Shown one piece after another: positions 45,993 to 56,582 of a stretch of 64,000 bases of DNA. How positions within the stretch are numbered: position 1 is the stretch's first letter; each line of letters opens with the position of its first letter. The notes under the pieces are model-generated. The model searched no databases. It was not told the origin of the DNA and saw only the letters and a program-made list of their open reading frames with translations. Origin of the DNA: Notamacropus eugenii (taxonomy: Eukaryota; Chordata; Mammalia; Diprotodontia; Macropodidae); the NCBI RefSeq assembly GCF_028372415.1, contig NC_092874.1, positions 55,651,865-55,715,864 of the forward strand, given 5' to 3'. The position numbers and the translations under genes were made by a program.

Positions 45993-46064
45993 TCACTAGG
46001 AGGCGACCTGGAAGCTGAAGCAGGGCTTGTGGGAAAACTGCTGGAGCTGAAGAAAGCTTGTACT
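45993..46064 (+). other. RPP38: RPP38 non-coding first exon (3' end placed, 5' end approximate)
   Basis: A donor 'tact|gtgagt' at 46064/46065 lies downstream of the GC box and NRF1-like motif. It pairs in position with the acceptor at 48058-48059, just before the RPP38 start codon. Human RPP38 also has untranslated 5' exons. The 5' limit given is a guess from the promoter motifs. Confidence 0.5.
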
Positions 46065-48059
46065 GTGAGTCGGCTCCGGCGCCTGCGGGGCTGCTGCTGT
46101 GGGGTGCGCGCTGTGCCCGGTGGGGAGGGAAGGGGACCAGGGTAGACAGTGACTGTCGTCTTTGAGGGCCGCGTGGCTCAGGCCCGGGGTTCGTTCTCAC
46201 CCGGCCCGGGGCGGCCTTGTGACCGAGGGCAGCGGCCCGGCGCAGGGCGAGTGACCGGCGAGGCCCCAGGCTTGCGGGCCTACTCGGGCCACCCGCGCTT
46301 CCCACGCCGGCCGGGCTTGCGACTCAGCACACTTCATGTGTTCCTCCAGCACCACTTACATAGCGCTTCCTGCGTGCGGGGGGTGGGGAACGAGTGCACA
46401 AGCATTTATTAAGCGCCTCTTGTGTGCCAGGTACTGCACCAAGCAAAGGGCATGGGATGAAAAGCAAAAAAACCTAGCCCCTGCCCAAGGAGAACTTGCC
46501 TTCCGATACGGGAGATAACCTGGGAGGGAAACCCAACGTACGAAGTATATAGCTTCACTGTTGGCTTTACGTATGAACAAGACAGGCACGTGGCTTCCAT
46601 CTGTTCCTGTCGTCTATGTACTTACACGCATAAATGTATGTGTGTATACACACACACATATACACATATATGTGCACGGGTTTTTCCCCCATGTCTCCTG
46701 TAGAATTAGCAGTAGAGAGAAGGTGTGCCTGTGGACACGACATACCGTCGTACGGACGGTAAGCTACCAGAGGAAGCTGTTTGGATAAGGAAACTCCAGC
46801 TTCTGGTGGCAGGTTTGTTTGTGATGGGCAGTGAGGAAGCCCCACAGGCTAAGAAGTACTAAAGGGCTGGAGAGTGGAGGAGTTTAAGAAGCCTCACCCT
46901 AGAGAGAGACCAGTTTTTTCCTGGGAGAGGAGTGTCAAGGAGATAATCCAGGCAAGTTGTTACTAGAACGTGGAGGAAGAGAACACTTTCACCTGGGGTG
47001 AGTTAAGGTCACTTCACTCAAGTTTCCTTAATCTTTAATGTAGAAGATTTACTCACGGCCCTCCCAGCGTTGTTTTTCCCTAGAGCTATTCCCTAGTTTG
47101 GCGTAGCACTTGGTCATTTGCATTTAAGAGTTGCTTTAACCTTTTAATTAAGTTAATTGCTTTAATTCGACCAGAGTACTGAGAGTAGGTACTGAATACC
47201 GTTTTATATTCTTTTCCAAAATCAAAAAAATAACTTGAGAAAAGGAAAACTCGTTGTCTGCCAGCCTCTCTGTGTCTGTAATTAGCAGAAAATAGAACCC
47301 AGGTTTCTTGACTCAGTTCCCATGCTCTTTCCATTATGCAGGCTACCTCTTAAATGTCTTGTTCGAAATCAAGGGCCCTGTGATAAATTTTATATGGAAG
47401 AATATAAATGTGTATACATACACGTGTTTGTGTGTATATATATATATACATATATGTACATATATATGCAAATATAATATACACATACACATAAATACTA
47501 GGGCTGGCCAGAAAGTGGGACTTGTGGAAGAAATGAAGGCAAGGCTTGCTTAACAGGTTTCAGGTGTCTTCCCCAGTCTTGAATAGTTTTTGATACAGTC
47601 CAATATCTTTTCTGGTAGTTAGTCAGCAAGTATCTCTTATGTATTAAGTGCTAGGCTTTGGCGATACAAAGAAGCAAAAATAATCCCCTTCTCTCAGGAA
47701 ATGAAAGAAAGAATAAAAGGAGGTCTACCGCTTTTACAAGTAGAGCTAGATATTTACGCAGAGAAGCAAACATTTTTAATTTTGCTAATTTGTGTAGTTC
47801 ACTGCAGTTTGTAATTTATATTTCAAATCATTTTCTGTGACTGATGTTTACAATTTTCATTGTGACTGAAAGAGTAATGCTAAATTTTAATGAAAGTGAT
47901 ACCCTGTTGCTTTAGAGAAAAAGTCTTCCACAGAGTGGCTATAAAAATGGGACTTTTAAAAAACTGGTAATTCCGGAATAAGACAACAAACAAGATATAT
48001 TTGCTGAAAACATTTATTTTAAATAAGGGCTCCCAATTAATGTTAACTTTCTTTAATAG
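46065..48059 (+). other. RPP38: RPP38 5' UTR intron
   Basis: GT-AG interval of 2.0 kb. It contains an antisense L2-type end (46399-46545, 'gcatttattaagcgcctctt'), CA/TA microsatellites (46630-46670 and 47400-47500), an antisense MIR fragment (47270-47345) and another L2-type end (47618-47705). The remainder is unassigned. The acceptor is 'aactttctttaatag'. Confidence 0.6.
47400..47500 (+). repeat. TA/TG/CA-rich microsatellite
   Basis: Alternating purine-pyrimidine dinucleotides ('tgtgtatatatatatataca' and similar) in the RPP38 5' UTR intron. No coding meaning. Confidence 0.85.
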
Positions 48060-48083
48060 TTTTGGTGTCAAGGAACATTCGAG

Positions 48084-48923
48084 ATGGCTGCAGCATCAGG
48101 GAAAGGATCGATACGAAAAGCAAAATCATTTACTGTAAAGACATCGCTAAATAACCCATATGCTATCAACTGGAGTACTTTGGAAAGAGATGATATGCAC
48201 TTCATATTACACACACTGGAAGAAAGATTTAAACATGTTGGACTTCAAAAGATTGAGAATCCAAAGAAGAAAAAACAGCCTTTTTCAAAAAGACAAACCA
48301 AAGAAAAAGGTACTGTTGATAATGATGAAGTTCCAAAGCAAAAAGGAACAGAAATCAGCCAGAAAGTACCAGGATGGACTCCTGTACATATCAGGAGACA
48401 ACTTGCTATTGGAATTAATGAAGTTACCAGAGCTCTAGAGAAAAATGAACTTCTTTTAGTTCTAGTGTGCAAATCTGTCAAACCTGCTATGATGACCTCC
48501 CACTTGATTCAGTTGAGCATCAGCAGAGATGTACCTGCTTGCCAGGTTCCTCGCCTTAGTGATAGCATCGCACCTGTTATTGGTTTAAAGTGTGTTCTAG
48601 CTCTGGGTTTCAAAAAAAACACCGAAGCCTTTGTTGACGAACTAAAAGCTATAATTCCCAGGGTACCTAGTTTACATGTGCCATGGCTTCAAGACAAAAC
48701 TAAAGATTCCCTGGAAGATACAGAATGTGAAACTTTAGAAATGCAAGATACAAGTGTTTTAGAAACCTCCTTTGAAGAACTTACTAAGAATAAGCGGAAA
48801 CTTGTTGAATGTCAGCAAGATACTTCTGCTGTAACTTTACAGCCCCTAAAAATAAAGAAACTGATTCCAAATCCCAATAAGATAAGGAAGCCACCAAAAA
48901 ATAAAAAAAACACTGTAAAATAA
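48084..48923 (+). CDS. RPP38: RPP38: ribonuclease P/MRP protein subunit p38
   Basis: 279-residue protein in a single coding exon (human 283). p38 is a nucleolar subunit of RNase P, which trims tRNA 5' ends, and of RNase MRP; its L7Ae-type domain binds a kink-turn-like element of the RNA. Residues 1-97 begin MAAASGKGSIRKAKSF, contain 'VKTSLNNPYAINW' and end in a lysine-rich linker (61-90). The L7Ae/L30e-like domain is about residues 98-190: 'GWTPVHIRRQLAIGINEVTR', 'ELLLVLVCKSVKPAMMTSHL', 'VPACQVPRLSDSIAPVIGLK', 'CVLALGFKKN'. The C-terminal tail is acidic, then strongly basic ('TLQPLKIKKLIPNPNKIRKP', 'PKNKKNTVK'), probably nuclear targeting. The start has a good context (gagATGg) and lies 24 bp after the acceptor. 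Intact, so very likely functional. It converges with NMT2. Confidence 0.97.
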   Translation: MAAASGKGSIRKAKSFTVKTSLNNPYAINWSTLERDDMHFILHTLEERFKHVGLQKIENPKKKKQPFSKRQTKEKGTVDNDEVPKQKGTEISQKVPGWTPVHIRRQLAIGINEVTRALEKNELLLVLVCKSVKPAMMTSHLIQLSISRDVPACQVPRLSDSIAPVIGLKCVLALGFKKNTEAFVDELKAIIPRVPSLHVPWLQDKTKDSLEDTECETLEMQDTSVLETSFEELTKNKRKLVECQQDTSAVTLQPLKIKKLIPNPNKIRKPPKNKKNTVK

Positions 48924-48957
48924 CGTGTGAAACATAATTTGTAAAACATTTTTCATA

Positions 48958-48963
48958 ATTAAA
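48958..48963 (+). terminator. RPP38: Possible poly(A) signal ATTAAA of RPP38
   Basis: ATTAAA 35 bp after the stop codon; a second ATTAAA lies at 49018-49023. Either would give a short 3' UTR. Which one is used cannot be told from sequence. Confidence 0.4.
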
Positions 48964-49883
48964 ACTAATTTCTAAAAATGAATTACTTTTACATGTGTCC
49001 TTGCTATATTATAGCTCATTAAATGTTCCTTGTTAAAAAAAAAAAAATGTTAGGGCACAAACGGATCTAGGTTTAAACCAGTATTTGAGTGCATCAGTTA
49101 TTAAAAAAAACCTGAGTATAAAAACAAAAAATTATTAAATGTTCAAACTGATATAAATTCTTTTTAAGAGGCCAGTAAGATGCTGGTTTGTGAGAACATC
49201 TGTATTTCATCATACCTGTCTTTCAGTCAAAATCATCCTGCCACAGCAGATGTTGTTCTTAATCATAGTGCAGATAAAATTGCATTATAGCTGCATTATT
49301 CTTATCTAATATACTCAGCCATGAGAAAACTGGACTACAAATGGTCTTTTGGAAACAGTCCACTTAATCTTTAAATTTGGGGTATCAATTTGTATTGAAT
49401 TTAGCTGATAAAGGAAATCAGTTGTCATAATTCATGCTTTGTACGTGTCTTAAAGTGGTTGTTCATTTTCTCCCTCTATCGTACATCTTGAGGTGGATTC
49501 ATTTTTGTTAATTTAGGCTTCCATTTCATGAAGGACTTGTCGGGAAAAAAGAACACATGATTGCCTGGGAGAAAATGGGTTTGTATCATATAATGCAGGG
49601 AGGAATGGGAAAGCTAGACTTCATACTGCCAGAGTTAATTTCTTGGCCTAATTTTAGTCATTTTGCATAAAATATGGCACTTGTGTATATTCTAGATTAG
49701 ATGGGAGGGGGAGTAATACTTTTAAATAAGAATTATAGGAAATTAGTTTAAAAATAAAATGAAAGGTTCCCGATGCCATAAATCTTAAATACATGAAAAA
49801 CACATTTTCTTGTGGTATTCAGAGAGATATCAAATTAAAAAAAAAATCCAAAAATGTTTTTTGTTGCTGCAACTATTTCTGGA

Positions 49884-50075
49884 ACAGGGTTTCATAACCC
49901 TGTGTCTGTACACTTACTTTAAAAAAAATTGCTGACTTTCAATGTAATTTGTTTCCTTTGTATTCCTATATATTTTATTCTATATATTTAAAAACATTCT
50001 TAGAAGGGGTCCCATAAGATTTATCTCACTCCTACAGGGGTCCATGACACAAAGGTTAAGAACACCCTACTTTAA
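49884..50075. mobile_element. Old DNA-transposon-like repeat
   Basis: 'aacagggtttcataaccct' at the left and 'acaaaggttaagaacaccct' at the right form imperfect inverted ends. The interior has 'aaaacattcttagaaggggt' and 'aggggtccatgaca'. Same family as 25152 and 37297. Confidence 0.5.
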
Positions 50076-51155
50076 GAATTTTTAAAAGGGAGCTGATATG
50101 TATTTTCTTATAGTTGGTTTATTTTCAGTAGTGAAAAACTGAAATGTCCAATGACATTTGGATAAATGATGGCTGAATAAATAATGGTATATTAATGTAA
50201 TGAAACACTATGCCAAAGAAATGACACGGACAAAGAAATGAAATGCAAGGAGGCAAATATCAGTTGTCAAACTGATGTTCTACGGCTGTATTAAAAAAAA
50301 CCTGAAAAGCCACAAAAGAAAACACCCAGGTGAATGAAGAAAGGGGGCATGTCAGTTTTTTATTTTTACAACTAATATGCAAGGAGTTTGAATTTTGATG
50401 TTCTTCCTGGAGGTCTCCTCTGTGTGTTGAGAGGGTTTAATAGTAAATTTCAAAGGTTCTTTTTGGGTAGAAATAATTTTTGGTTTTAATAGAGCAGAAT
50501 GTTTTGGAATTATATGTGTTTTCAGACAGTGTGGTAGTTCCTTAAATTTTATGAAATATGTGGTAATAACTCAATACTCTTAGTCCTGGCTCTCACTGAT
50601 CATCTGTGTGACCACCGTAGGTCACTTAACTTGTCAGCTTCTGCATTGGTTGAAGGAGAGTTGCATTAGATGTTGACTCTAGGTCCAAAGTTCCACGATT
50701 TCCAACCTTTTTTTTTTTTTTTTTTTTACTCAACATGGGTAATTTTACACAAAATTTGTTTTGGCATGTTTACTGACAGTACACTTAAATTGTACACAGG
50801 GATGGGATAGACATGAATGTCCTATTGAAAAAGGTGTAGTGTGAGTGCTTGATTTTGAAATAGCATCTGGTTAAAATTAAAAGAGGGTCAAAAATACTGT
50901 AACTGAGTAAGTAAAAGTGGGATAGTTTTACTTTAAAATAAGTTAATGCCAAAATTACAGTTCTCAAGAATAACTTTTTTATTCCCAAATAAAATCCATT
51001 CCCTAAATTAAAATATTTTAAGGGCAAAGTGGTTGTTTGGGAGAAAGAAAAACACTTTTTTTTTTGTTAGTTGCTTCTCTTTGAAGCCTTCCTCCAGCAT
51101 AAATAAAAGAGATCCCTTGGGGGTAGTGTTTGAGAGAAATGCAGCTCCAATGATA

Positions 51156-51286
51156 CTGACTGTCCCAAAAAGTTTTAGTGCAGAATTAAGCTAATAGCTT
51201 TAAACTGCATTGGGACTTTTGGGACACCTCATATAATGAACTTTAATAGTTTAAAATGGCACTAAAACTTTTGGAACACCCTGTCA
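51156..51286. mobile_element. Mariner-like MITE plus an extra half copy
   Basis: 'actgtcccaaaaagttttag' at the left and 'attgggacttttgggacacc' at the right make a short palindrome of about 70 bp (51159-51228). A further right-hand half ('gcactaaaacttttggaaca') follows at 51250-51285. The inverted ends resemble the element at 61921-62002. Confidence 0.65.
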
Positions 51287-52769
51287 GCTACTAAACTGTA
51301 TATAAACATCCCTGTGGGTCTCTAGTTGACTTAGAAAACCTCATTAACGTTACCTATACTCTACTGTATTTTTATTTTGTTAAATGTTTCCCAACTACAT
51401 TTTAATCCACCTCAGGCCACAGGCAAGAGTGTTGCTGGGGGTGGAGTTTGACAACATTGCCTGTACAGACCCAATAGTCCAGTAAGCCCCTCTAGTGGTA
51501 GTTTTAGTGATCACATGTTCTGGTCACTTCTCAACTGGGATAAGAGCTTCAGACCCTTCAGCTTGTTTTTATACCTTTTTATCAAGAGAAATGCCATCAC
51601 ATAGTTGTAAATAATTGTTAAATTGTCAAATGAGCTTTAGAAACTACACTTATTGTAAAGAAAGGTGAAAGAATGTACTCTTGTGGCATTTAAGTCAAGG
51701 TCAATTACAAGGCCTCATTTAGCAGCTCCCTCTCTTCTGAATATTGGCAATATATATATATATTATATACACATATATATCATACAGTGAAACCTTGCTT
51801 CAAACTCTGGATAAAAACACCATCAGTAACAAAATTATGAATACTTATTTACAAATAAGATATTTTCATTAGAATGACGTCATGATAAAGTTGGTTTAAA
51901 GGAACTTGTGCAATTTTGCATAAGCAATGGAAACATTCAAACTATCAACGTCCTGATAGCATTAATAAATTCCACTGGGTATTTTCTTTTAGTTTGGGAT
52001 CCTTCCCTCACATTGACTTGAGGAAAAAATCTAAAATTGGACAGCAGCTGTAACATAGAGTAATGAGTGTATAATCTTTCAGACAGCACATATAATGACT
52101 GCACCAAACAGTTCAGTGCTAGTGATTCAATCCACTGGTCTTTCGAAGAGTAAAGTACAAATCTGCGTTTTTATTGACTTGGCAACATTGCTTATTGGAT
52201 AAATAAATGTACCAGTCAACCCAGTACATTTTTATACTGCTCCACACTTAAACAAAAGTATTGGCCTCCATAAATCTGCCCAAATAATATCCATGTGAAA
52301 TGAATAAGCAAAAATATTCAGAATGAATCCTTCATTCTGCAACACTGACAAACATTACCACTTGATAAATAGAGATGCAGCAGTTTATCTGTATTCGCAA
52401 AGACTTTCTTACATGAATCCATCGCTGCAGCTCAGTTTGTATAAAAACAGTTCATTTTCTACAGTGGAAAAATACCTTCTCTTTGTGAAGAGGCAACCAA
52501 AGGTCTGAAAACGAGAGGAATGTGCTCTTTGTGCCTTTCTTCCCCTACTCCCTCCCAGCAACCGACTGTAAAACTTGGATGAATTTTTCATTTGAAAATA
52601 GCCAAAAATAAGTAAAACTGGTTAGGTATGGATTTTCTTCAGATTTTATAGATCACTTTGATTTCACTTAAGTTGTGCTTTTATTCTTTGGAACAGTGGT
52701 TCCGGGATTTGTCAAATAGAACATCAACTCAAATGATGACTGCAGAATTCTAGAAATGAAAGTGTCCTT

Positions 52770-52790
52770 CTACTGTAAAACAAGACCAAC
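52770..52790 (-). CDS. NMT2: NMT2 terminal coding exon (Val-Gly-Leu-Val-Leu-Gln-stop)
   Basis: On the minus strand the acceptor 'cctttag' is followed by codons for Val-Gly-Leu-Val-Leu-Gln and TAG (52772-52770). Only six residues lie in this exon. They match the invariant end of vertebrate N-myristoyltransferases. In this family the C-terminal carboxylate acts as the catalytic base that activates the substrate glycine, so this very small exon carries catalytic function. Confidence 0.9.
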   Translation of the reverse strand, partial: VGLVLQ

Positions 52791-52829
52791 CTAAAGGAAG
52801 GGAAGAAACGCAGTAGTCAGAACAAGAAA

Positions 52830-53050
52830 CAATAATAATGAGAACATTTATATAGCACTTAATGAGGTGTCATGTTCTGTGTGCTAAGCACTTTATAATT
52901 ATTTTCTTAGCTGATCCTCAACACTGTTGTTGACAGAAGACAGACAGAAGTTAAGTGACTTGCCCAGGGTCACAGTGCTAGTAAATGTCTATTGAACTTG
53001 GGTCTTCCTAACTCCAGGCTCAGCACTTTACCCATTAAGCCCACCTACCT
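52830..53050 (-). mobile_element. CORE-SINE, antisense, in NMT2 last intron
   Basis: 'tgtgctaagcactttataat', 'gaagttaagtgacttgccca', 'gggtcacagtgctagtaaat', 'ctaactccaggctcagcac' give the reverse CORE-SINE order. It begins 40 bp upstream of the terminal NMT2 exon. Confidence 0.8.
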
Positions 53051-53208
53051 GCACAAGTATATGTAAGCAATCAATATTTACAGCAGAAAGTGAAAGTATT
53101 TAATTTTTAAAGGTATATAAAACTCAATATTAAAAATATATTTCAAAAAGAATCTAGGACAGTAAATGAACTTAAAACGAATTGAAATTTATCCTAGTTT
53201 CCACTTAC

Positions 53209-53346
53209 CTTTTCAGATTCTGTTCCTGGACACCGCCAGTTGTACAAATAATATTGCAAATTACCATCTCCTATACCAAACTTGAGTTTTTCTAGGAATG
53301 TTTTATTTTCCATCAAATCTAGTGCATTGAACACATCAAATCCTTT
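53209..53346 (-). CDS. NMT2: NMT2 penultimate coding exon
   Basis: 138 nt, phase 0 at both ends. Minus-strand acceptor 'ttggcag', donor 'gtaagtgg'. It reads [20 protein letters not shown], then [20 protein letters not shown] and GTESEK. '[16 protein letters not shown]' contains the family signature of N-myristoyltransferases (PROSITE-type KFGxGDG). 'WRCPGT' with Arg is typical of NMT2 and differs from NMT1 (WKCPSMG), which is why I call the paralogue NMT2; gene order supports this. Confidence 0.96.
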
Positions 53347-54944
53347 CTGCCAATAAAACATTTTAAATTAAAATTTTCAAAGTGTTAGGGCTTAACATGT
53401 TAAGATACAATATCATAATAAGCTCCTTACTTTGGATTAGCATTTACAATTCCAAATACACATTGATGTCCAAAATAAGTAGATTTTCAAGTCTGAATTT
53501 TAAAATATTTTATTAAAATTGTCAGTAGTTGAGTCATCTTACCTTAAATGATCTTTACTAAGAGGATACAGGCCCAGAAAATTAGACCAGCAGATGGTTT
53601 TTTAGATCAAAATTGAAATGTCCCATCACTTGTGAAAGCATGTGTTTTTAGAAGAATGATGTCTAAATATTGCATGGGTCCAAATGGAGATTGCCTTCAC
53701 CCTTCCCTTCCCCCCCTCCCCCACATATGATCTACAGAAAAACGTGACTTTGGATTTTTTTCAATGCATACCTGAGTGTACATCCTTTTTTTTTTTTTTT
53801 CCAAGGACATCTAATTTTAGAGAGACTATCAGAGGTGACTCATATTTGGACAACTGTGGTTGCTCATTCTCTTGGCATTTCTAACTACTGAACTCTGGGT
53901 TCTGACCATCAGAAAGAAATACAGTTCTAACGATTTTATGTAGACTGGTGTATTGAACACACAGTTGTTCACAAGTTATACAGCTTCTGTCTTGGCTTGA
54001 AAAATTAAAAAATTGTTTTAAAAAAATTAAGCTTTAGGATATGAGCCACTTATAGATGAATTAAAAAATTAAGTGACTTAGGGCTTGGATGAAATATTTA
54101 ATTTTCCAATTCAGGGTCATTACATGAATGTCTTTTTTTTCCTGACACTGCAGCAACTGAAATCAGAACATATGAGTGATGCTGATTGGCTGGGCTCTTT
54201 TTAGCTCAGTTTTTGTTTGGCTCACGCAGTCAGCATAAACCGTTTTGTCATATTCACTCATTTTATCATAATACTTTAGGGGCTTCTTGGTGGTTTTGTT
54301 TAGAAAACTATGTCTCCTATCTCATCCTGGCTGGAAGTGAACAGTTACTCTCAGACCTGAGCTTCCTACTTTTCAGCAGAGGAGATTGGATCTGCTTCAT
54401 TTCGGATGATGGGCCAGCCTGCCCCTCTATTCCTGGAGGATTAGGCAATTGGCTTTTGCTCAACTGCAGCTCAGAATTCTAACTCAAGTGTTCCCTCAGC
54501 CTCCACCAGCAGCAGGGGCATGTGCCTGTTGTTTGAAGCAAGTTACCAACAGTCAGCCTAATTTCTGGCTTGAGAACCTTGGAATGTTAACATAGAATGT
54601 GATCAGGTAAATCTAGATTTTCTTCATTTGATCAGATATGTGATACAAGAAGCTTCTTTTTACAGATCCTCTTAGTTTTCCAGACTTGTTAATATCCCAC
54701 TGCTTTCACTCTGTTGGGCTATTTCATAAATAGGGAGTAAATAATAACCATACTGAGATTCTTCTTTTAAAGTAATAGGAATGTTTGTGATGTTTAGAAA
54801 GATACTAACCCGTAAAGGTTCTGGGGAAACTCTTGTCAAAATTCCCCCTTTGATTCATGATCAAAATATTGAGATGTTTTTAGAGTGTGACCATCTGTGT
54901 AAAAAAGTTTTTAGCAAATAAATTTTGAAGAAAAAGTTGCTTAC
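53347..54944 (-). other. NMT2: NMT2 intron
   Basis: GT-AG intron of 1.6 kb. AT-rich, with a T run near 53787-53801. Frames at 53684-53884 and 54186-54482 show no family. No repeat is confidently recognised. Confidence 0.6.
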
Positions 54945-55112
54945 CAATTTAGCTATAATGAGTGCATCATTCATGAGGTCCAGTAGTGGAGTCTCAGTAT
55001 GAATGTTGTAGAAGGAATAAGCAGCTTTTAGGCTTTTATGAACAGGGTGATGCATGACAGTGGAAGGTAGCGTGTAGAAGCTCAGGAAGTCGGTTAATGT
55101 ACCATTTGAGCA
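54945..55112 (-). CDS. NMT2: NMT2 coding exon (C-terminal domain)
   Basis: 168 nt, phase 0 at both ends. Minus-strand acceptor 'gtttttttag', donor 'gtaagc'. It reads [20 protein letters not shown], then [20 protein letters not shown] and [16 protein letters not shown]. This is part of the second GNAT-like fold, which binds the peptide substrate. It is near identical to human NMT2 as I remember it, apart from the first residues and a few conservative changes. Confidence 0.96.
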
Positions 55113-56337
55113 CTAAAAAACAAAACAGATGTGAACTGTGAAGTATGATCTCCTCCCCACACGCTGATCTAACAATTTAAGTTTGACAAGTACTTTTGTC
55201 ACATAAATCTGAGATACGATCCCCCATTTTGTAATGGGACAGGCTTTAAGAAGATAGATGACTTGCTCATTGTATCTTAGCCTCTTTCTGCCTTGCCAGT
55301 CTGACTTTACATTACTCCTTCCTTTTACCATTTTACCAGACTAGTCTGGCTATGCCTCATAAGGGAACCTCCTGCTGCCTCTGACACCTGGCACTGGCTG
55401 TTTTCCATGTTTGGAAGGGCCATTCTTTCTCCCTTTTGCATCATAGAATTCCTTAATTTCTTCCAGACCCAGGAGCTCAGGAACTCCACGAAAATCAATC
55501 TGGGGACTCCAGATTAAGAACTCCTCATCTATAGCTTTCTTCTGATTTACTAGTCAAGTACTCCTGTCCAAAAAAAAAAAAAAAATGGAAATGAAGTTAC
55601 CGTGGCTCAACCTGTTCTACACTGGCATGTTCTCTTTGAATTGGAGTTTGGGGCATTTATTTCCCCACCACTTAGCAAATACTCTCTAAATGAGTGCCTT
55701 TTGTGGTGGTGGTTATACCATACTAGAACCAAAAAAAAAAACACCTACACACAGAATTTAAGAATCTGAAGCCAGATTTACCAGAATTGGACCTTAGGAT
55801 TCATGAAGATGAGTGTGTACTTGGTCTTAAATAGGGCAAAATAATTTCTGAGGCTGGACCTCTCAAGTGCTTCTTAGTTCAGGGCAGGTACACCCAGTTT
55901 TGTTTAGGTGGTGGGGGATTTTGTTCTTATTACAGAAGAGATTCACTTCCTAAGACTGATATTAATTTTCTCCACTTTTAAGATTTGTACCAAGCAGGAC
56001 TCAGAGTTGGAAAGAAAACTCAAAACAGTCTTTGGATATGAATGTGAATGACATGCATATCTGCTTATTAAGCACAAAACAAGAAGGATGGATTTTTCAG
56101 ATGTTCACTTTTACCTACGAGTTCATAGCTTTTGTCAATCTTAGGAATTCAAAGCCAAAAGATAAATAAGAAACCAGTAGGGACATTTTTTAAAAAGAAA
56201 AACCAGTTTCCCAAACCTTATAGAATGTTTTTCTGATTAAAATCATATGAAAACATGCAAGAGGTATACAAGAAATTCATTGGTATAATACTTATAACCA
56301 ACCAAGGAATCTTCTTTTAGTAATTGCTAGTAAAATA

Positions 56338-56582
56338 TGGAGCAGCTAGGAGGTGTAGTAAATAGAGTGCCAGGCCTGGAGTCAGGGAAGATCTGAATTC
56401 AAATTCAGCCTTAGAGACTTTCTAGCTGTATGACCCTGGGCAAGTCACTTTACCATTTGCCTCAGTTTCCTCATCTGTAAAATTAGCTCGAGAAGGAAAT
56501 GACACACCACTTCAGTATCTTTGCCATGAGAATTCCAAATGGGTTCCCAAAGAATTGGACATGAATGAAATCACTGAATGAC
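56338..56582 (+). mobile_element. CORE-SINE (MAR1-type), sense
   Basis: 'gagcagctaggaggtgtagt', 'gccaggcctggagtcaggga', 'tgaccctgggcaagtcactt', 'cagtttcctcatctgtaaaa', then 'cacaccacttcagtatcttt'. A nearly complete sense copy, antisense to NMT2. Confidence 0.85.

Larger units (their letters stand above)
45271..46390 (+). promoter_or_regulatory. RPP38: CpG island / promoter of RPP38
   Basis: This is the most CpG-dense region of the window. From left to right: an antisense L2-type remnant at its left edge, inverted CCAAT boxes at 45733-45737 and 45876-45880, an RFX X-box at 45746-45761, a GC box at 45974-45982, and an NRF1-like 'tgcgcatgc' at 45984-45992. No TATA box is evident. The island probably starts RPP38 transcription to the right and could also fire leftward; human has an antisense transcript at this promoter, as I recall. 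Large frames across it (45071-45460, 45744-46145, 45874-46305, 46149-46412) result from base composition. Confidence 0.8.
49024..52769. other. Interval between convergent RPP38 and NMT2, including NMT2 3' UTR
   Basis: No gene seen. The NMT2 3' UTR should run leftward from 52769; minus-strand AATAAA candidates lie near 52168, 51370 and 50985, and I cannot choose. Repeats: DNA-transposon-like 49884-50075, a sense MIR scrap 50590-50700, a T21 run near 50709-50729, mariner-like MITEs 51156-51286, and a TA microsatellite 51745-51785. 49024-49880 and 51290-52760 are otherwise unassigned. Confidence 0.5.

Noticed and set aside
45071-46412. Open frames of 87-143 codons over the RPP38 CpG island
   Set aside because: They overlap on both strands, include promoter motifs and a non-coding exon, and show no protein family.
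48160-48481. 92-codon plus frame and 78-codon minus frame inside RPP38
   Set aside because: They are shadows of the RPP38 coding region in other frames.
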